Part shown: positions 17,569 through 25,854 of the stretch, one piece after another | Layout: each line of letters starts with the position of its first letter | Position numbering within the stretch: the stretch's first letter is position 1 | DNA from: Flavobacterium sp. | Lineage (GTDB): Bacteria; Bacteroidota; Bacteroidia; Flavobacteriales; Flavobacteriaceae | Direction of reading: 5' to 3' | Length of the DNA: 26,350 nt | NCBI GenBank assembly: GCA_017984035.1 | Contig: JAGOAF010000017.1 | Coordinates: forward strand, 1 to 26,350 | The notes under the pieces: generated by a model | Told to the model about the DNA's origin: nothing | The model's input: only the letters and a program-made list of their open reading frames with translations | Database searches by the model: none | Position numbers and translations under genes: made by a program

Positions 17569-18189
17569 ATGAAAATTACTACTGCTGAATTTATAATTAG
17601 CAACTCTGAGGTTGATAAATGTCCAAAAGACTATTTACCTGAATACGCCTTTATTGGGCGCTCCAATGTTGGTAAATCCTCTCTTATCAACATGTTGACT
17701 AATCATAAAAGTTTAGCAAAAACATCCGGAAGACCAGGAAAAACGCAATTAATCAATCACTTTTTAATTAATAAAAATTGGTTTTTAGTGGATTTGCCTG
17801 GGTATGGTTATGCCAAAGTTTCTAAAAAAACCAAATCGATTTTTCAACAATTTATTACCGATTATTTTGAAACTCGCGAACAATTAGTATGTGCTTTTGT
17901 TTTAATTGACATCCGCCATGAAGCCCAAACTATAGACATCGAGTTCATGTCCTATATGGGAGAAAGCGAAATACCCTTTTGCATCATTTTTACCAAAGCT
18001 GACAAAATCAGTAAAGTAAAAATCGATTCGCATGTTGCTGCTTATAAAAAGAAAATGTTTGCAAATAATTGGGCCGAAATGCCCCACTATTTTGTAACCT
18101 CAGCAACTGAATTTACAGGAAAAGAGGAGTTATTGAATTACATTGACGAAGTCAATCAAGAAGTATTTAAAAGTCAAAACGAATTTTAA
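17569..18189 (+). CDS. engB: Ribosome-assembly GTPase EngB (YihA/YsxC)
   Basis: Essential-type TRAFAC GTPase needed for assembly of the large ribosomal subunit. GTPase motifs are all visible: G1 GRSNVGKS (30-37), G2 region PGKTQLIN (56-63), G3 DLPGYG (75-80), G4 TKAD (142-145) and G5 TSA (177-179). 206 residues, normal for the family, with the family-typical YGYAKVSKK after G3. It follows the hydrolase gene by 19 bases and ends just before a strong bidirectional terminator. Confidence 0.95.
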   Translation: MKITTAEFIISNSEVDKCPKDYLPEYAFIGRSNVGKSSLINMLTNHKSLAKTSGRPGKTQLINHFLINKNWFLVDLPGYGYAKVSKKTKSIFQQFITDYFETREQLVCAFVLIDIRHEAQTIDIEFMSYMGESEIPFCIIFTKADKISKVKIDSHVAAYKKKMFANNWAEMPHYFVTSATEFTGKEELLNYIDEVNQEVFKSQNEF

Positions 18190-18205
18190 AATACAGATGC
18201 CAATA

Positions 18206-18246
18206 AATAAAGCCAAAACGATTTGTTTTGGCTTTATTGTTTTTTA
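18206..18246. terminator. Bidirectional terminator, engB / gldC
   Basis: A perfect 14-bp stem (AATAAAGCCAAAAC at 18206-18219, GTTTTGGCTTTATT at 18225-18238) with a 5-base loop is followed on the plus strand by GTTTTTT. On the minus strand it is followed by the T-rich TATTTATT. It can end both the engB transcript and the convergent gldB-gldC transcript. Confidence 0.88.
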
Positions 18247-18257
18247 GTACTATTAAT

Positions 18258-18593
18258 CTATTTTATTAATTCTAATTTTTCTGCAAAATAGTCGCAAAAA
18301 TCTTTCATGGTATTCGTCATTTTTTCATCATCCGTAGCACGATGAAAGGTATCAGACATTGCTACCAATGTTTGATGGAAGAAAATTTTCATTTCATCAA
18401 TTGGCATATCTTTAGTCCACAAATCAATTCGCATTGTTTCTTTGGCTTTGCTATCCCAAATTGATAACATGATTGCTTTCGCTTCTTCTTTTGCAATACC
18501 GCCATCTGCAGCAGTCCACAATAGTTTTTCAGGAACTCGATTGGAATCTAATTCAATTTCGAATTTAATTTCTGAGGTGATCAAATCTGACAT
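18258..18593 (-). CDS. gldC: Gliding motility protein GldC
   Basis: A 111-residue cytoplasmic protein without signal peptide or membrane segment. It matches GldC of the flavobacterial gliding machinery in size, in sequence pattern (SEIKFEIELDSNRVPEKLLWTAADG, then the alanine-rich AKEEAKAIMLSIWDS and LWTKDMPIDEMKIFFHQT) and in being directly downstream of gldB. In Flavobacterium johnsoniae the gene is needed for full gliding motility; its biochemical function is not known. The start codon overlaps the gldB stop by one base (TAATG), implying coupled translation. Confidence 0.9.
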   Translation of the reverse strand: MSDLITSEIKFEIELDSNRVPEKLLWTAADGGIAKEEAKAIMLSIWDSKAKETMRIDLWTKDMPIDEMKIFFHQTLVAMSDTFHRATDDEKMTNTMKDFCDYFAEKLELIK

Positions 18594-19549
18594 TATTTCT
18601 TAGGTTTATATTTTGATTTTTCAAATAGTTCTTTAGCATTCATTTGTAATAATTGAGCTAAAGGAACCTTATTATTTTCAGCAAAGGAACGAACAATTTG
18701 CCATCCTATCCATGCGCCTACTTGGCCAGGCGATTCATTGTCTATTTCTAAATAAAATTTGGAAAAGGGCGCTGGGTCAATAAAACGAGATGATAATTTT
18801 GACTCATCACTATACAACAGTTCATTTTCTAAAAAGTAACGCCAAATATACGTTTCATTATCTTGACACCAACTAACTTCTTTTGGAGTGAAGCCTATTT
18901 TTTCAGCCTCAGTATACTCTGGAAGTAAAAGATCTTTAAGATACAATTGCTTACCTGCATAAACCATTTGATTTAATAAAGTTTTATCTCTTTCAAATGT
19001 TATTTTCCGAACGGAAAAACTGGAAACTACATCAGGCATCATTTGTCTTTGTTCAAAATTTTGTTTGATATACTTAGGAAACTCATAAAACTTATGCTCT
19101 TTCCCTAAATACATTTCTAAAGCAATAATAACTAAACTATCTGCATAAATAACCTTATTATTATAATCCATTTCTGCAATTACTGTAATTGCTCTAGGTG
19201 TTCTTGTTTTGGGAAAATAGTGTTTGATGTGCTTGAACAACGTAACAAGCTCTGCACGAACAGGCTCAAAATCACTGTACTTTTTTTGAACTTCCCCATA
19301 TAATTCGCGCCAAAGAGGATGCTGACTTTTATTGAGCCAAACACTATCAGGAACTCCTGCAGGAAAGAAATAAGAAAATTGTCTTTTCATTTTTTGCAAA
19401 TCTTCGGGTTTAGATTCAAAAAAAACTTTGTCAAACCGTTCTACTTTAATAGTTACAGGAATTTCTTCGAACGCTTTTTCTACTGCAGTCTTTTTCTCAC
19501 ATGACACTAAAAAGCAGCAAAAAACAACTGAAAACAAATAAACCTTCAT
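18593..19549 (-). CDS. gldB: Gliding motility lipoprotein GldB
   Basis: A 318-residue lipoprotein required for gliding in flavobacteria. The N-terminus MKVYLFSVVFCCFLVSC is a signal peptide with the lipobox LVSC, lipidated at Cys17. The frame remains open for 51 codons upstream to 19702, but that part has no signal features and contains the likely promoter element, so the ATG at 19549 was chosen. The mature part is soluble, with conserved-looking aromatic and acidic patches (ENELLYSDESKLSSRFIDPAPFSKFY; SPGQVGAWIGWQIVRSF). Gliding and type IX secretion are linked in these bacteria, but no other gld or spr gene is in the window. Cotranscribed with gldC. Confidence 0.92.
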   Translation of the reverse strand: MKVYLFSVVFCCFLVSCEKKTAVEKAFEEIPVTIKVERFDKVFFESKPEDLQKMKRQFSYFFPAGVPDSVWLNKSQHPLWRELYGEVQKKYSDFEPVRAELVTLFKHIKHYFPKTRTPRAITVIAEMDYNNKVIYADSLVIIALEMYLGKEHKFYEFPKYIKQNFEQRQMMPDVVSSFSVRKITFERDKTLLNQMVYAGKQLYLKDLLLPEYTEAEKIGFTPKEVSWCQDNETYIWRYFLENELLYSDESKLSSRFIDPAPFSKFYLEIDNESPGQVGAWIGWQIVRSFAENNKVPLAQLLQMNAKELFEKSKYKPKK

Positions 19550-19639
19550 GTATGTATAATTATTTTGGTTGATGATATATTTTAGTTTGATTTTAGTGGC
19601 AAAAAACAAATAGTTACTCGCAATTTCACATTTATTATT

Positions 19640-19647
19640 TAAATTTG
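19640..19647 (+). promoter_or_regulatory. -7 element, possible nadE promoter
   Basis: TAAATTTG matches TAnnTTTG and would give a leader of about 75 bases to the nadE ATG at 19729. No TTG lies at the expected distance upstream, so support is moderate. Confidence 0.4.
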
Positions 19648-19691
19648 TTTCCAAAGTATCGGGAAAACAGATGGATTTCAAAATGGTTCTG

Positions 19692-19699
19692 CAAATATA
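19692..19699 (-). promoter_or_regulatory. -7 element, possible gldBC promoter
   Basis: On the minus strand TATATTTG is an exact consensus match followed by CA, a common context in this phylum. It lies 143 bases upstream of the gldB ATG, leaving a long leader. It also overlaps the start of the longer gldB reading frame (ATG at 19700-19702), which argues against that start. No clear -33 TTG. Confidence 0.42.
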
Positions 19700-19728
19700 C
19701 ATTCCTGCTTTTTAATACCTAAATAATT

Positions 19729-20535
19729 ATGTCGAAAAAAAGTACACTTCAAGTCGAAAAGGCAAATGAATTCATAGTAAATTGGTTAAAAACATATGCA
19801 ACTAACGCAAAAGTAAATGGTTTCGTGGTTGGTATTTCTGGAGGAGTTGATTCAGCAGTAACTTCGACCCTTTGCGCACAAACGGGACTAAAAGTAGTTT
19901 GTGTAGAAATGCCTATTCATCAAGCTGAAAGTCATGTGAGCAGAGCAAGAGAGCATATTGATCAATTAATGCAGCGTTTTTCAAATGTTTCAAGAGCCGA
20001 ATCTAATTTAACTCCGGTATTTGAAACCTTTAAAACAATTGTACCGATCGATACTACTGAAAATCAACTAAATTTAACTTTGGCTAATACACGCGCAAGA
20101 ATTCGAATGACTACTTTATATTATTATGGTGGAATTTATGGTTTATTAGTTGCTGGGACCGGAAACAAAGTTGAAGATTTTGGCGTAGGTTTTTATACAA
20201 AATATGGCGATGGAGGTGTAGATGTGAGCCCTATTGCTGATTTATTAAAATCGGATGTTTTTGCTTTGGGTGCATATTTAACAATTCCTACTTCCATTCT
20301 CAATGCATCACCTACGGATGGGCTGTTTGGCGATGACAGAACTGATGAAGACCAACTTGGCGCTAGTTATGATGAGTTAGAATGGGCCATGCAACAAGAT
20401 GAGGAAAACAAATCAAGTGCTGATTTTATAGGAAGAGAAAAAACAGTGTTTGAAATTTACAAACGTTTGAACACTGCCAATCAACATAAAATGCAACCAA
20501 TTCCGATTTGTTTACTCCCAAAATCGTTGAAATAA
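19729..20535 (+). CDS. nadE: NAD synthase NadE, ammonia-dependent form
   Basis: Cytoplasmic enzyme converting deamido-NAD to NAD with ATP and an amide source. The N-type ATP pyrophosphatase loop SGGVDSA is at residues 37-43. Further motifs are the ANTRARIRMTTLYYYG segment (about 121-136), GTGNKVEDFGVGFYTKYGDGGVD (about 144-166) and SPTDGLFGDDRTDEDQLG (about 191-208). At 268 residues it lacks the N-terminal glutaminase domain of longer NAD synthases, so it probably uses ammonia. It diverges from gldB and is followed after 89 bases by a response regulator gene. Confidence 0.95.
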   Translation: MSKKSTLQVEKANEFIVNWLKTYATNAKVNGFVVGISGGVDSAVTSTLCAQTGLKVVCVEMPIHQAESHVSRAREHIDQLMQRFSNVSRAESNLTPVFETFKTIVPIDTTENQLNLTLANTRARIRMTTLYYYGGIYGLLVAGTGNKVEDFGVGFYTKYGDGGVDVSPIADLLKSDVFALGAYLTIPTSILNASPTDGLFGDDRTDEDQLGASYDELEWAMQQDEENKSSADFIGREKTVFEIYKRLNTANQHKMQPIPICLLPKSLK

Positions 20536-20556
20536 TACATTTTAACTGATTCGCAA

Positions 20557-20585
20557 TTGTTTACGGTTTTTATTTATTATTTTTA
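20557..20585 (+). promoter_or_regulatory. Possible promoter for the response regulator
   Basis: TTG (20557-20559), 18 bases, then TATTTTTA (20578-20585), one mismatch from TTG, 17-23 bases, TAnnTTTG. It lies in the 89-base gap after nadE and would give a leader of about 30 bases. Confidence 0.4.
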
Positions 20586-20624
20586 CTGTTCCAAAAACAA
20601 ATAATAATTCTTAAAAAACCTTTT

Positions 20625-21254
20625 ATGATCGCAGTATGTGTCGCTGATAATTTTCCTGTGGTACACTTTGGAGTAAAATCATACTTCAAGGAACACGCAG
20701 ATATTTCCATAGTTGCTAATATTGGAAATTTTTCAATGTTAAACGAAATTCTTCAAACTAAAGATATTGATGTTTTACTATTAGATCTTCAATTAGAAGG
20801 TCTTACTAGTATTTTTGAAGTAAAGACCTTGTTGAAAGATTTTCCAAAAACAAAAATCATTATCTACTCTAATCTTACGGAACAAATCTATGCTCCTAAT
20901 GCTATAAAAGCCGGAGCTGCTGGATTTATTCACAAAACTGCTAAATTAAGCGATGTGGCAGAAGCAATCGCTAAGGTGCATGAGGGGAAAATCATAATGG
21001 ATGAGTCAATCAAGAAAAGTCTTGCGCTAATTGCAAAGCAAAATAAAAATGAAAGATTGTACCGCAAACTTTCTAACCGAGAAGTAGAGGTATTACGATA
21101 TTTAAGTGATGGCAAAAAAAACCACGAAATTGCCGATATCTTAAATTTGAACGAAAAAACGATTAGTACTTACAAACTGAGACTTCTTACCAAATTAAAT
21201 GTAACCAACCTTGTTGATTTAGTAAACAAAGCTAAAACATTAGCAATCGTTTAG
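20625..21254 (+). CDS. NarL/LuxR-family response regulator
   Basis: DNA-binding two-component regulator of 209 residues. The receiver domain (about 1-120) has the phosphoacceptor D54 (VLLLDLQL), S82 in the switch position and K104 (GFIHKTA). In the acidic pocket, which normally has two adjacent acidic residues, it reads D8-N9, so one is amidated. A LuxR-type helix-turn-helix follows at about 145-205 (LSNREVEVLRYLSDGKKNHEIADILNLNEKTISTYKLRLLTKL). No kinase gene is adjacent, so it is an orphan here; its targets are unknown. A strong terminator follows directly. Confidence 0.92.
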   Translation: MIAVCVADNFPVVHFGVKSYFKEHADISIVANIGNFSMLNEILQTKDIDVLLLDLQLEGLTSIFEVKTLLKDFPKTKIIIYSNLTEQIYAPNAIKAGAAGFIHKTAKLSDVAEAIAKVHEGKIIMDESIKKSLALIAKQNKNERLYRKLSNREVEVLRYLSDGKKNHEIADILNLNEKTISTYKLRLLTKLNVTNLVDLVNKAKTLAIV

Positions 21255-21273
21255 TCTTAGATACAAAAACAAT

Positions 21274-21306
21274 AAAAAATGAAAGCTTAGGCTTTCATTT
21301 TTTTTT
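21274..21306. terminator. Bidirectional terminator, response regulator / dnaG
   Basis: A 13-bp stem (21274-21286 with 21291-21303, core ATGAAAGC / GCTTTCAT, loop TTAG) is flanked by A-run and T-run, so it can act on both strands. It ends the response regulator transcript and, on the minus strand, dnaG, whose stop codon (21305-21307) touches the stem. Confidence 0.87.
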
Positions 21307-23281
21307 AGATATAGGTTGAACGAATTCTCCCAATTGTACCTGTAAGATTTACTTTTAATTTGTTGTAATCATTAATCATAACTTTCAATTCTTCTTGTTC
21401 AGGTTCAGGCTTGTTACCAAAATCATTCATTAAATCAAGAATCAGTTTGTTAATGAGATATTCTCGCATTGAAATAATTATTTCAGAAGTATGTTGACCA
21501 ACTGTTTCCGACTTTTGTTTCACAAAAATATTTTGACCATCCCATTTGTGAAGTGTTACTCTCTCGTCATCCATTAAAATATCAGTAACCTCCTGAGCAA
21601 ATTGATCTGGTAATTGCTTTAGATAATTTTCGATTCCAAATTCTTCATTTTGTAAATAATACGAGATCAAATCGTTAAACAACGCTCTAAACAAAGGATT
21701 AGCTAATTCTACTTCATCTTCTTGTAAACTCAAATAAATCCGTTGAAATACTTTATATTCCTTCTTCTCCACTACATGCTCTACTTCCCCATCACTATTA
21801 CTTTTAAGAAGTACATCTTCAAATTCTTCTGTTTTGTTTCCATAAAGTAATAAAATCTCAATGATTTTACGTTCCAAATGGTATAATATATCAATTTTTT
21901 GAGCTTGAGCAGGCGCTTCATTTTTTACAACTTCGAATGCTTTTTGCTCTTGCTTTAGTTTCTTTCCAACCTCGGTTATATCTTTTTGAACTAATTGGGC
22001 TAAAGTGCTTACCAATACCTGTTCAGAAATATCCATGATGCGAGAACATTCTTGAATATAGATTTCTCGTTGAATTCGGTCCGGAATTTTGGAAATACTT
22101 TGTACCATTTCCCGAATCAAATCAGCTTTTTTGATAGGATCATTTTGCGCATCCTTCATCAAAAGAGATGCTTTAAATTGGATAAAATCCTTTGCATTGT
22201 GCTCTAAATAAGCAACGAGATCATCGTATGAAGTTTTTTTAGCAAAACTATCCGGGTCTTCGCCATCAGGAAAAGCACATACTTTAACGTTCATTCCTTC
22301 TTCTAGAATCAAATCGATTCCTCGAATAGAGGCACGAAGTCCAGCCGCATCACCATCAAATAGTACCGTAATATTTTTTGTTAAACGATTAATCAAACGG
22401 ATTTGATCTGGAGTCAAAGCAGTCCCTGAAGAAGCCACAACATTTTCTATACCGGCTTGATTGAACTGAATTACGTCAGTATATCCTTCAACTAAATAAC
22501 AATTATTAAGCTTAGCTATGGATTGTTTTGCCTGGAAAATTCCATACAAAACTTTGCTTTTATGATAAATATCGCTCTCTGGCGAATTGAGGTATTTGGC
22601 TGCTTTTTTATCATTTGTTAGGATTCGTCCTCCAAAACCAAGTATTCTTCCCGACATACTTTGAATAGGAAACATAACGCGGCCTTTGAATCGATCAAAT
22701 GGCCTATCCTCTTTAGGAATAGTTAATCCTGTGCTTTCTAAAAATTCTAATTTATATCCTTTCCCCAACGCTTCTTTGGTAAAAGCATCCCAGGTTTCAG
22801 GAGAATATCCTAAAGCAAACTTCGAAATGGTTTCATTCGTAAAACCTCTTTCTTTAAAATAAGAAAGCCCTATTGCCTTTCCTTCTTCAGAATGCAGTAA
22901 TGTATTATGAAAATAATTTTTGGCAAATTCAGAGACCAAATACATACTTTCTTTAATGTCTGTATTGGCTTTTTCTTCATCTGTTTGCTCGGTTTCCTCT
23001 ATTTCAATATTGTATTTTTTGGCTAAATAGCGAATGGCTTCAGGATAAGTAAAATGCTCGTGTTCCATTAAAAATGCCACCGAGTTTCCTCCTTTTCCAG
23101 AACTAAAATCTTTCCAGATTTGTTTTACCGGCGAAACCATAAAGGAAGGAGAGCGCTCATCAGAGAAAGGACTGAGCCCTTTATAATTACTACCTGCTCT
23201 TTTTAATTGTACAAAATCACCAATAACCTCCTCAACTCGAGCAGTTTCGTAAACGGTATCAATGGTAGCTTTTGAAATCAT
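21305..23281 (-). CDS. dnaG: DNA primase DnaG with degenerate zinc-binding domain
   Basis: Makes RNA primers at the replication fork with the DnaB helicase. Order: N-terminal zinc-binding-type domain (1-about 100), catalytic core with the TOPRIM motifs EGYTDVIQF and LFDGDAAGLRA, and a C-terminal helicase-interaction region (about 430-658). The N-terminal domain aligns with the CHC2 finger (YKGLSPFSDERSPSFMVSPVK then KDFSSGKGGN), but the ligands are replaced: S37 and S40 for the first Cys and His, D58 and S61 for the last two Cys. It probably does not bind zinc there. The frame reaches 23311, but MISKATIDTV at 23281 begins the family sequence and lies just after a promoter, so it was chosen (658 residues). 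Confidence 0.95.
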   Translation of the reverse strand: MISKATIDTVYETARVEEVIGDFVQLKRAGSNYKGLSPFSDERSPSFMVSPVKQIWKDFSSGKGGNSVAFLMEHEHFTYPEAIRYLAKKYNIEIEETEQTDEEKANTDIKESMYLVSEFAKNYFHNTLLHSEEGKAIGLSYFKERGFTNETISKFALGYSPETWDAFTKEALGKGYKLEFLESTGLTIPKEDRPFDRFKGRVMFPIQSMSGRILGFGGRILTNDKKAAKYLNSPESDIYHKSKVLYGIFQAKQSIAKLNNCYLVEGYTDVIQFNQAGIENVVASSGTALTPDQIRLINRLTKNITVLFDGDAAGLRASIRGIDLILEEGMNVKVCAFPDGEDPDSFAKKTSYDDLVAYLEHNAKDFIQFKASLLMKDAQNDPIKKADLIREMVQSISKIPDRIQREIYIQECSRIMDISEQVLVSTLAQLVQKDITEVGKKLKQEQKAFEVVKNEAPAQAQKIDILYHLERKIIEILLLYGNKTEEFEDVLLKSNSDGEVEHVVEKKEYKVFQRIYLSLQEDEVELANPLFRALFNDLISYYLQNEEFGIENYLKQLPDQFAQEVTDILMDDERVTLHKWDGQNIFVKQKSETVGQHTSEIIISMREYLINKLILDLMNDFGNKPEPEQEELKVMINDYNKLKVNLTGTIGRIRSTYI

Positions 23282-23300
23282 AAAATGGGTAGCAAAGTGA

Positions 23301-23308
23301 CAAATATA
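23301..23308 (-). promoter_or_regulatory. -7 promoter element for dnaG
   Basis: On the minus strand TATATTTG matches TAnnTTTG exactly, 19 bases before the dnaG ATG at 23281. The nearest upstream TTG (23338-23340) is 29 bases away, longer than usual; CTG at 23331-23333 is at 22 bases. The element lies inside the upstream extension of the frame, supporting the ATG at 23281 as the true start. Confidence 0.55.
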
Positions 23309-23519
23309 CAAAGTTTCAGCTCGATTTATTCAGAATCCAAAATGAATTTTGGCTGACTAAATAAAGAATTTCAAAAAAGTGGATTTAAATTTTTAGACTT
23401 AAAAAGAGTACTATTCCCAATAAAATTTTATTTTTATACCAACAATTGTTTTTTGCTTTGACATCCCGAATCGAAATCGCAATCTACTACTGCAAATCAA
23501 CCCAAATACCTCACGCCCT

Positions 23520-25850
23520 ATGCCCTTAACAAACAAAACTATTGAATCTGTAATTCGTTCAGAAAAATTTCAAGAAGAATGCCTTTCCATAATCACTTTT
23601 GCAGCTGAAATCTGCGAAATGGAACATGTAATTGTATCATATGTAGAAAACAACTCCCCTTTTGTAATTGCAAAAACAGGAATTGACAACTCCTTTTCTT
23701 CAGAAAAACTTCAGTTGTTAAACACCACTATTGTTGAGGAAAACAAACCAAAAAAAGACTTTGATTCGGAATTTTATATGGAAATTCCAATTGTATTTGG
23801 GCAAGAAACAACCAAGGGAACCCTTTTATTATGGGATTCGAAACCAAAAATAGTGTCTTCAATTCAACTTAAGACAATAGACCATATTGCACATCAAATA
23901 CAAAACACTTTTACATTGTACGTGCAAAATTTCGATAATTTTTTTAAAAAAATTTTAGATCGTTTACCTACTGATGTGGCTGTTTTTGATCAAAATCACA
24001 AATACCTCTATGTTAATCCCGCTGCTATTAAAAATGATGAACTTCGTGAATTTATCATTGGTAAAGATGATTTTGAATATGCTATTCATACCAATAGAAA
24101 CAACCAATTTGCACAAGAAAGAAGGAGCCGATTTATAACTGCTACAAATACAAAATCAGTCATTGAATGGATTGACGAAATCGATAAAAATGACGGCTTA
24201 ACTACCTATCATACTCGAAAATTAGCTCCGGTTTTTAATGAATTGGGTGAATTAGAAATGATGGTGGGCTATGGTGGTGATATTACTGCGTTGAAAAAAG
24301 CGGAAGCTGATTTAAAAACAAGTAATGAGCGATTTATATATGCTAGCCAGGCGACTTCGGATGCACTTTGGGATTGGAATATGATTACAGATGAAATTTT
24401 TGTTGGAGAATCACATGCTACACTATTTGGCCATGAATTTGAAAACAATACTATCACTGGAGCCGAGTGTGAAAACTTTATCCATCCTGATGACAAAGAA
24501 AAGTATTTCAAACATTTTAAAGAAGTAATCGCCAGTAACTCTAAAAAATGGTCTGATGAATACCGCTATCTAAAGGCTGACGGCAGTTATTCGTATGTGA
24601 GTGACAAAGCAATAATCATCAGAAATGAAAAAGGAAAAGCCATTCGAATGATTGGAGCCATGGAAGACATTACTGACAGAAGAAATGTGGAAGAACAAAA
24701 CCGTTTGTTAATCGAAGAAAATAATCAAAACAAAAATATCCAACTCAACGAAGCTAAAAACATGTACCGCCTTTTAGCGGATAACACAGTCGATTTAATT
24801 TGTTTGCACAACTTAGACACTACATTCGAGTACATTTCGCCCTCCATAAAAAAACTAACAGGCTACAGCCCCGAAGAATTAATGGGCGAATTCCCTATGA
24901 AATTTGTCCATCCCAAAGATTTGGAAACAATTCAGAAAAGTTACGGAAGTTTTATTACTGAAAAAGAAGACGATAATGCACATGTAGAGGCACGATTTAA
25001 AAATAAAAAAGGAGACTATATTTGGTTCGAAATCAAAGCCAAAATCGTAAAAGAAGACGGAAAACCAGTAAGTTTTCAAACTAGTGCGCGAGATATTACT
25101 CAAAAAAAAGAAGTCCAATATGCCATGAAAAAAGCATTGGTACAAGAACGCGAGTTAAATGAATTAAGAACCAATTTAGTATCCACTATTTCACATGAAT
25201 TCAGAACACCAATGACAACCATTAGAACTAGTGCTGAGCTCATTGAAATGTATATTGAAGGACACAATTTTGTTCATTCTGCTCAATTGCAAAAAAGAAT
25301 TAACACCATTACGGAAGAAATTGACCGAATTGTCGAGTTAATGAACGCAGTACTTACCATATCAAAAAACGATGCAGGTAAAACTAATTTTAAGCCAGTC
25401 GCTTTTGACTTACAACAAATTTGTTTGGGTGTAATCGAAACCAGCTATTCGCATCAAATAGATGGTCGAAAAGTTAAAACCCATTTTGATGGAGATAATT
25501 TTACTGTTTTTGCCGACAAAAATTTAATGGAGTATACGCTATTCAACCTGCTGAATAACGCGTTTAAATATTCGGAAGGATCAGGTGATATTGTTTTGAA
25601 TTTAAAATCAATTAACAATCAAATCGAAATTCAAATAATTGATTTTGGTATTGGAATCCCAGAAAAAGACATCCCTAAATTATTCAATACTTTTTTTAGA
25701 GCGAGCAATACCGAAGGCATTCAAGGTACTGGATTAGGTCTCTATATTGTAAAAACGTTTACAAATAGAAACTCTGGTACAATACAAGTAACTAGCGAAC
25801 TAGGTAAAGGAACTCAAGTAAGTCTTCATTTTCCACTTTTTAAATCGTAA
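23520..25850 (+). CDS. Soluble sensor histidine kinase with multiple PAS domains
   Basis: A 776-residue two-component kinase with no membrane helix or signal peptide, so it should sense an intracellular or diffusible signal. Order: a GAF-like N-terminal region (about 1-130, tentative), three PAS domains (about 140-260, 270-388 and 415-530, each ending in a PAC-like DIT motif), the HisKA dimerisation domain with phosphoacceptor H559 (ISHEFRTP), and the ATPase domain with the N box near N680, DFGIGIP (708-714) and GTGLGL (736-741). All catalytic motifs are intact. The signal is unknown. The response regulator gene follows after 4 bases, so the two form one unit. No clear promoter was found; AACAATTGTT, a perfect palindrome, lies at 23441-23450 in the leader. 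Confidence 0.93.
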   Translation: MPLTNKTIESVIRSEKFQEECLSIITFAAEICEMEHVIVSYVENNSPFVIAKTGIDNSFSSEKLQLLNTTIVEENKPKKDFDSEFYMEIPIVFGQETTKGTLLLWDSKPKIVSSIQLKTIDHIAHQIQNTFTLYVQNFDNFFKKILDRLPTDVAVFDQNHKYLYVNPAAIKNDELREFIIGKDDFEYAIHTNRNNQFAQERRSRFITATNTKSVIEWIDEIDKNDGLTTYHTRKLAPVFNELGELEMMVGYGGDITALKKAEADLKTSNERFIYASQATSDALWDWNMITDEIFVGESHATLFGHEFENNTITGAECENFIHPDDKEKYFKHFKEVIASNSKKWSDEYRYLKADGSYSYVSDKAIIIRNEKGKAIRMIGAMEDITDRRNVEEQNRLLIEENNQNKNIQLNEAKNMYRLLADNTVDLICLHNLDTTFEYISPSIKKLTGYSPEELMGEFPMKFVHPKDLETIQKSYGSFITEKEDDNAHVEARFKNKKGDYIWFEIKAKIVKEDGKPVSFQTSARDITQKKEVQYAMKKALVQERELNELRTNLVSTISHEFRTPMTTIRTSAELIEMYIEGHNFVHSAQLQKRINTITEEIDRIVELMNAVLTISKNDAGKTNFKPVAFDLQQICLGVIETSYSHQIDGRKVKTHFDGDNFTVFADKNLMEYTLFNLLNNAFKYSEGSGDIVLNLKSINNQIEIQIIDFGIGIPEKDIPKLFNTFFRASNTEGIQGTGLGLYIVKTFTNRNSGTIQVTSELGKGTQVSLHFPLFKS

Positions 25851-25854
25851 TTAT

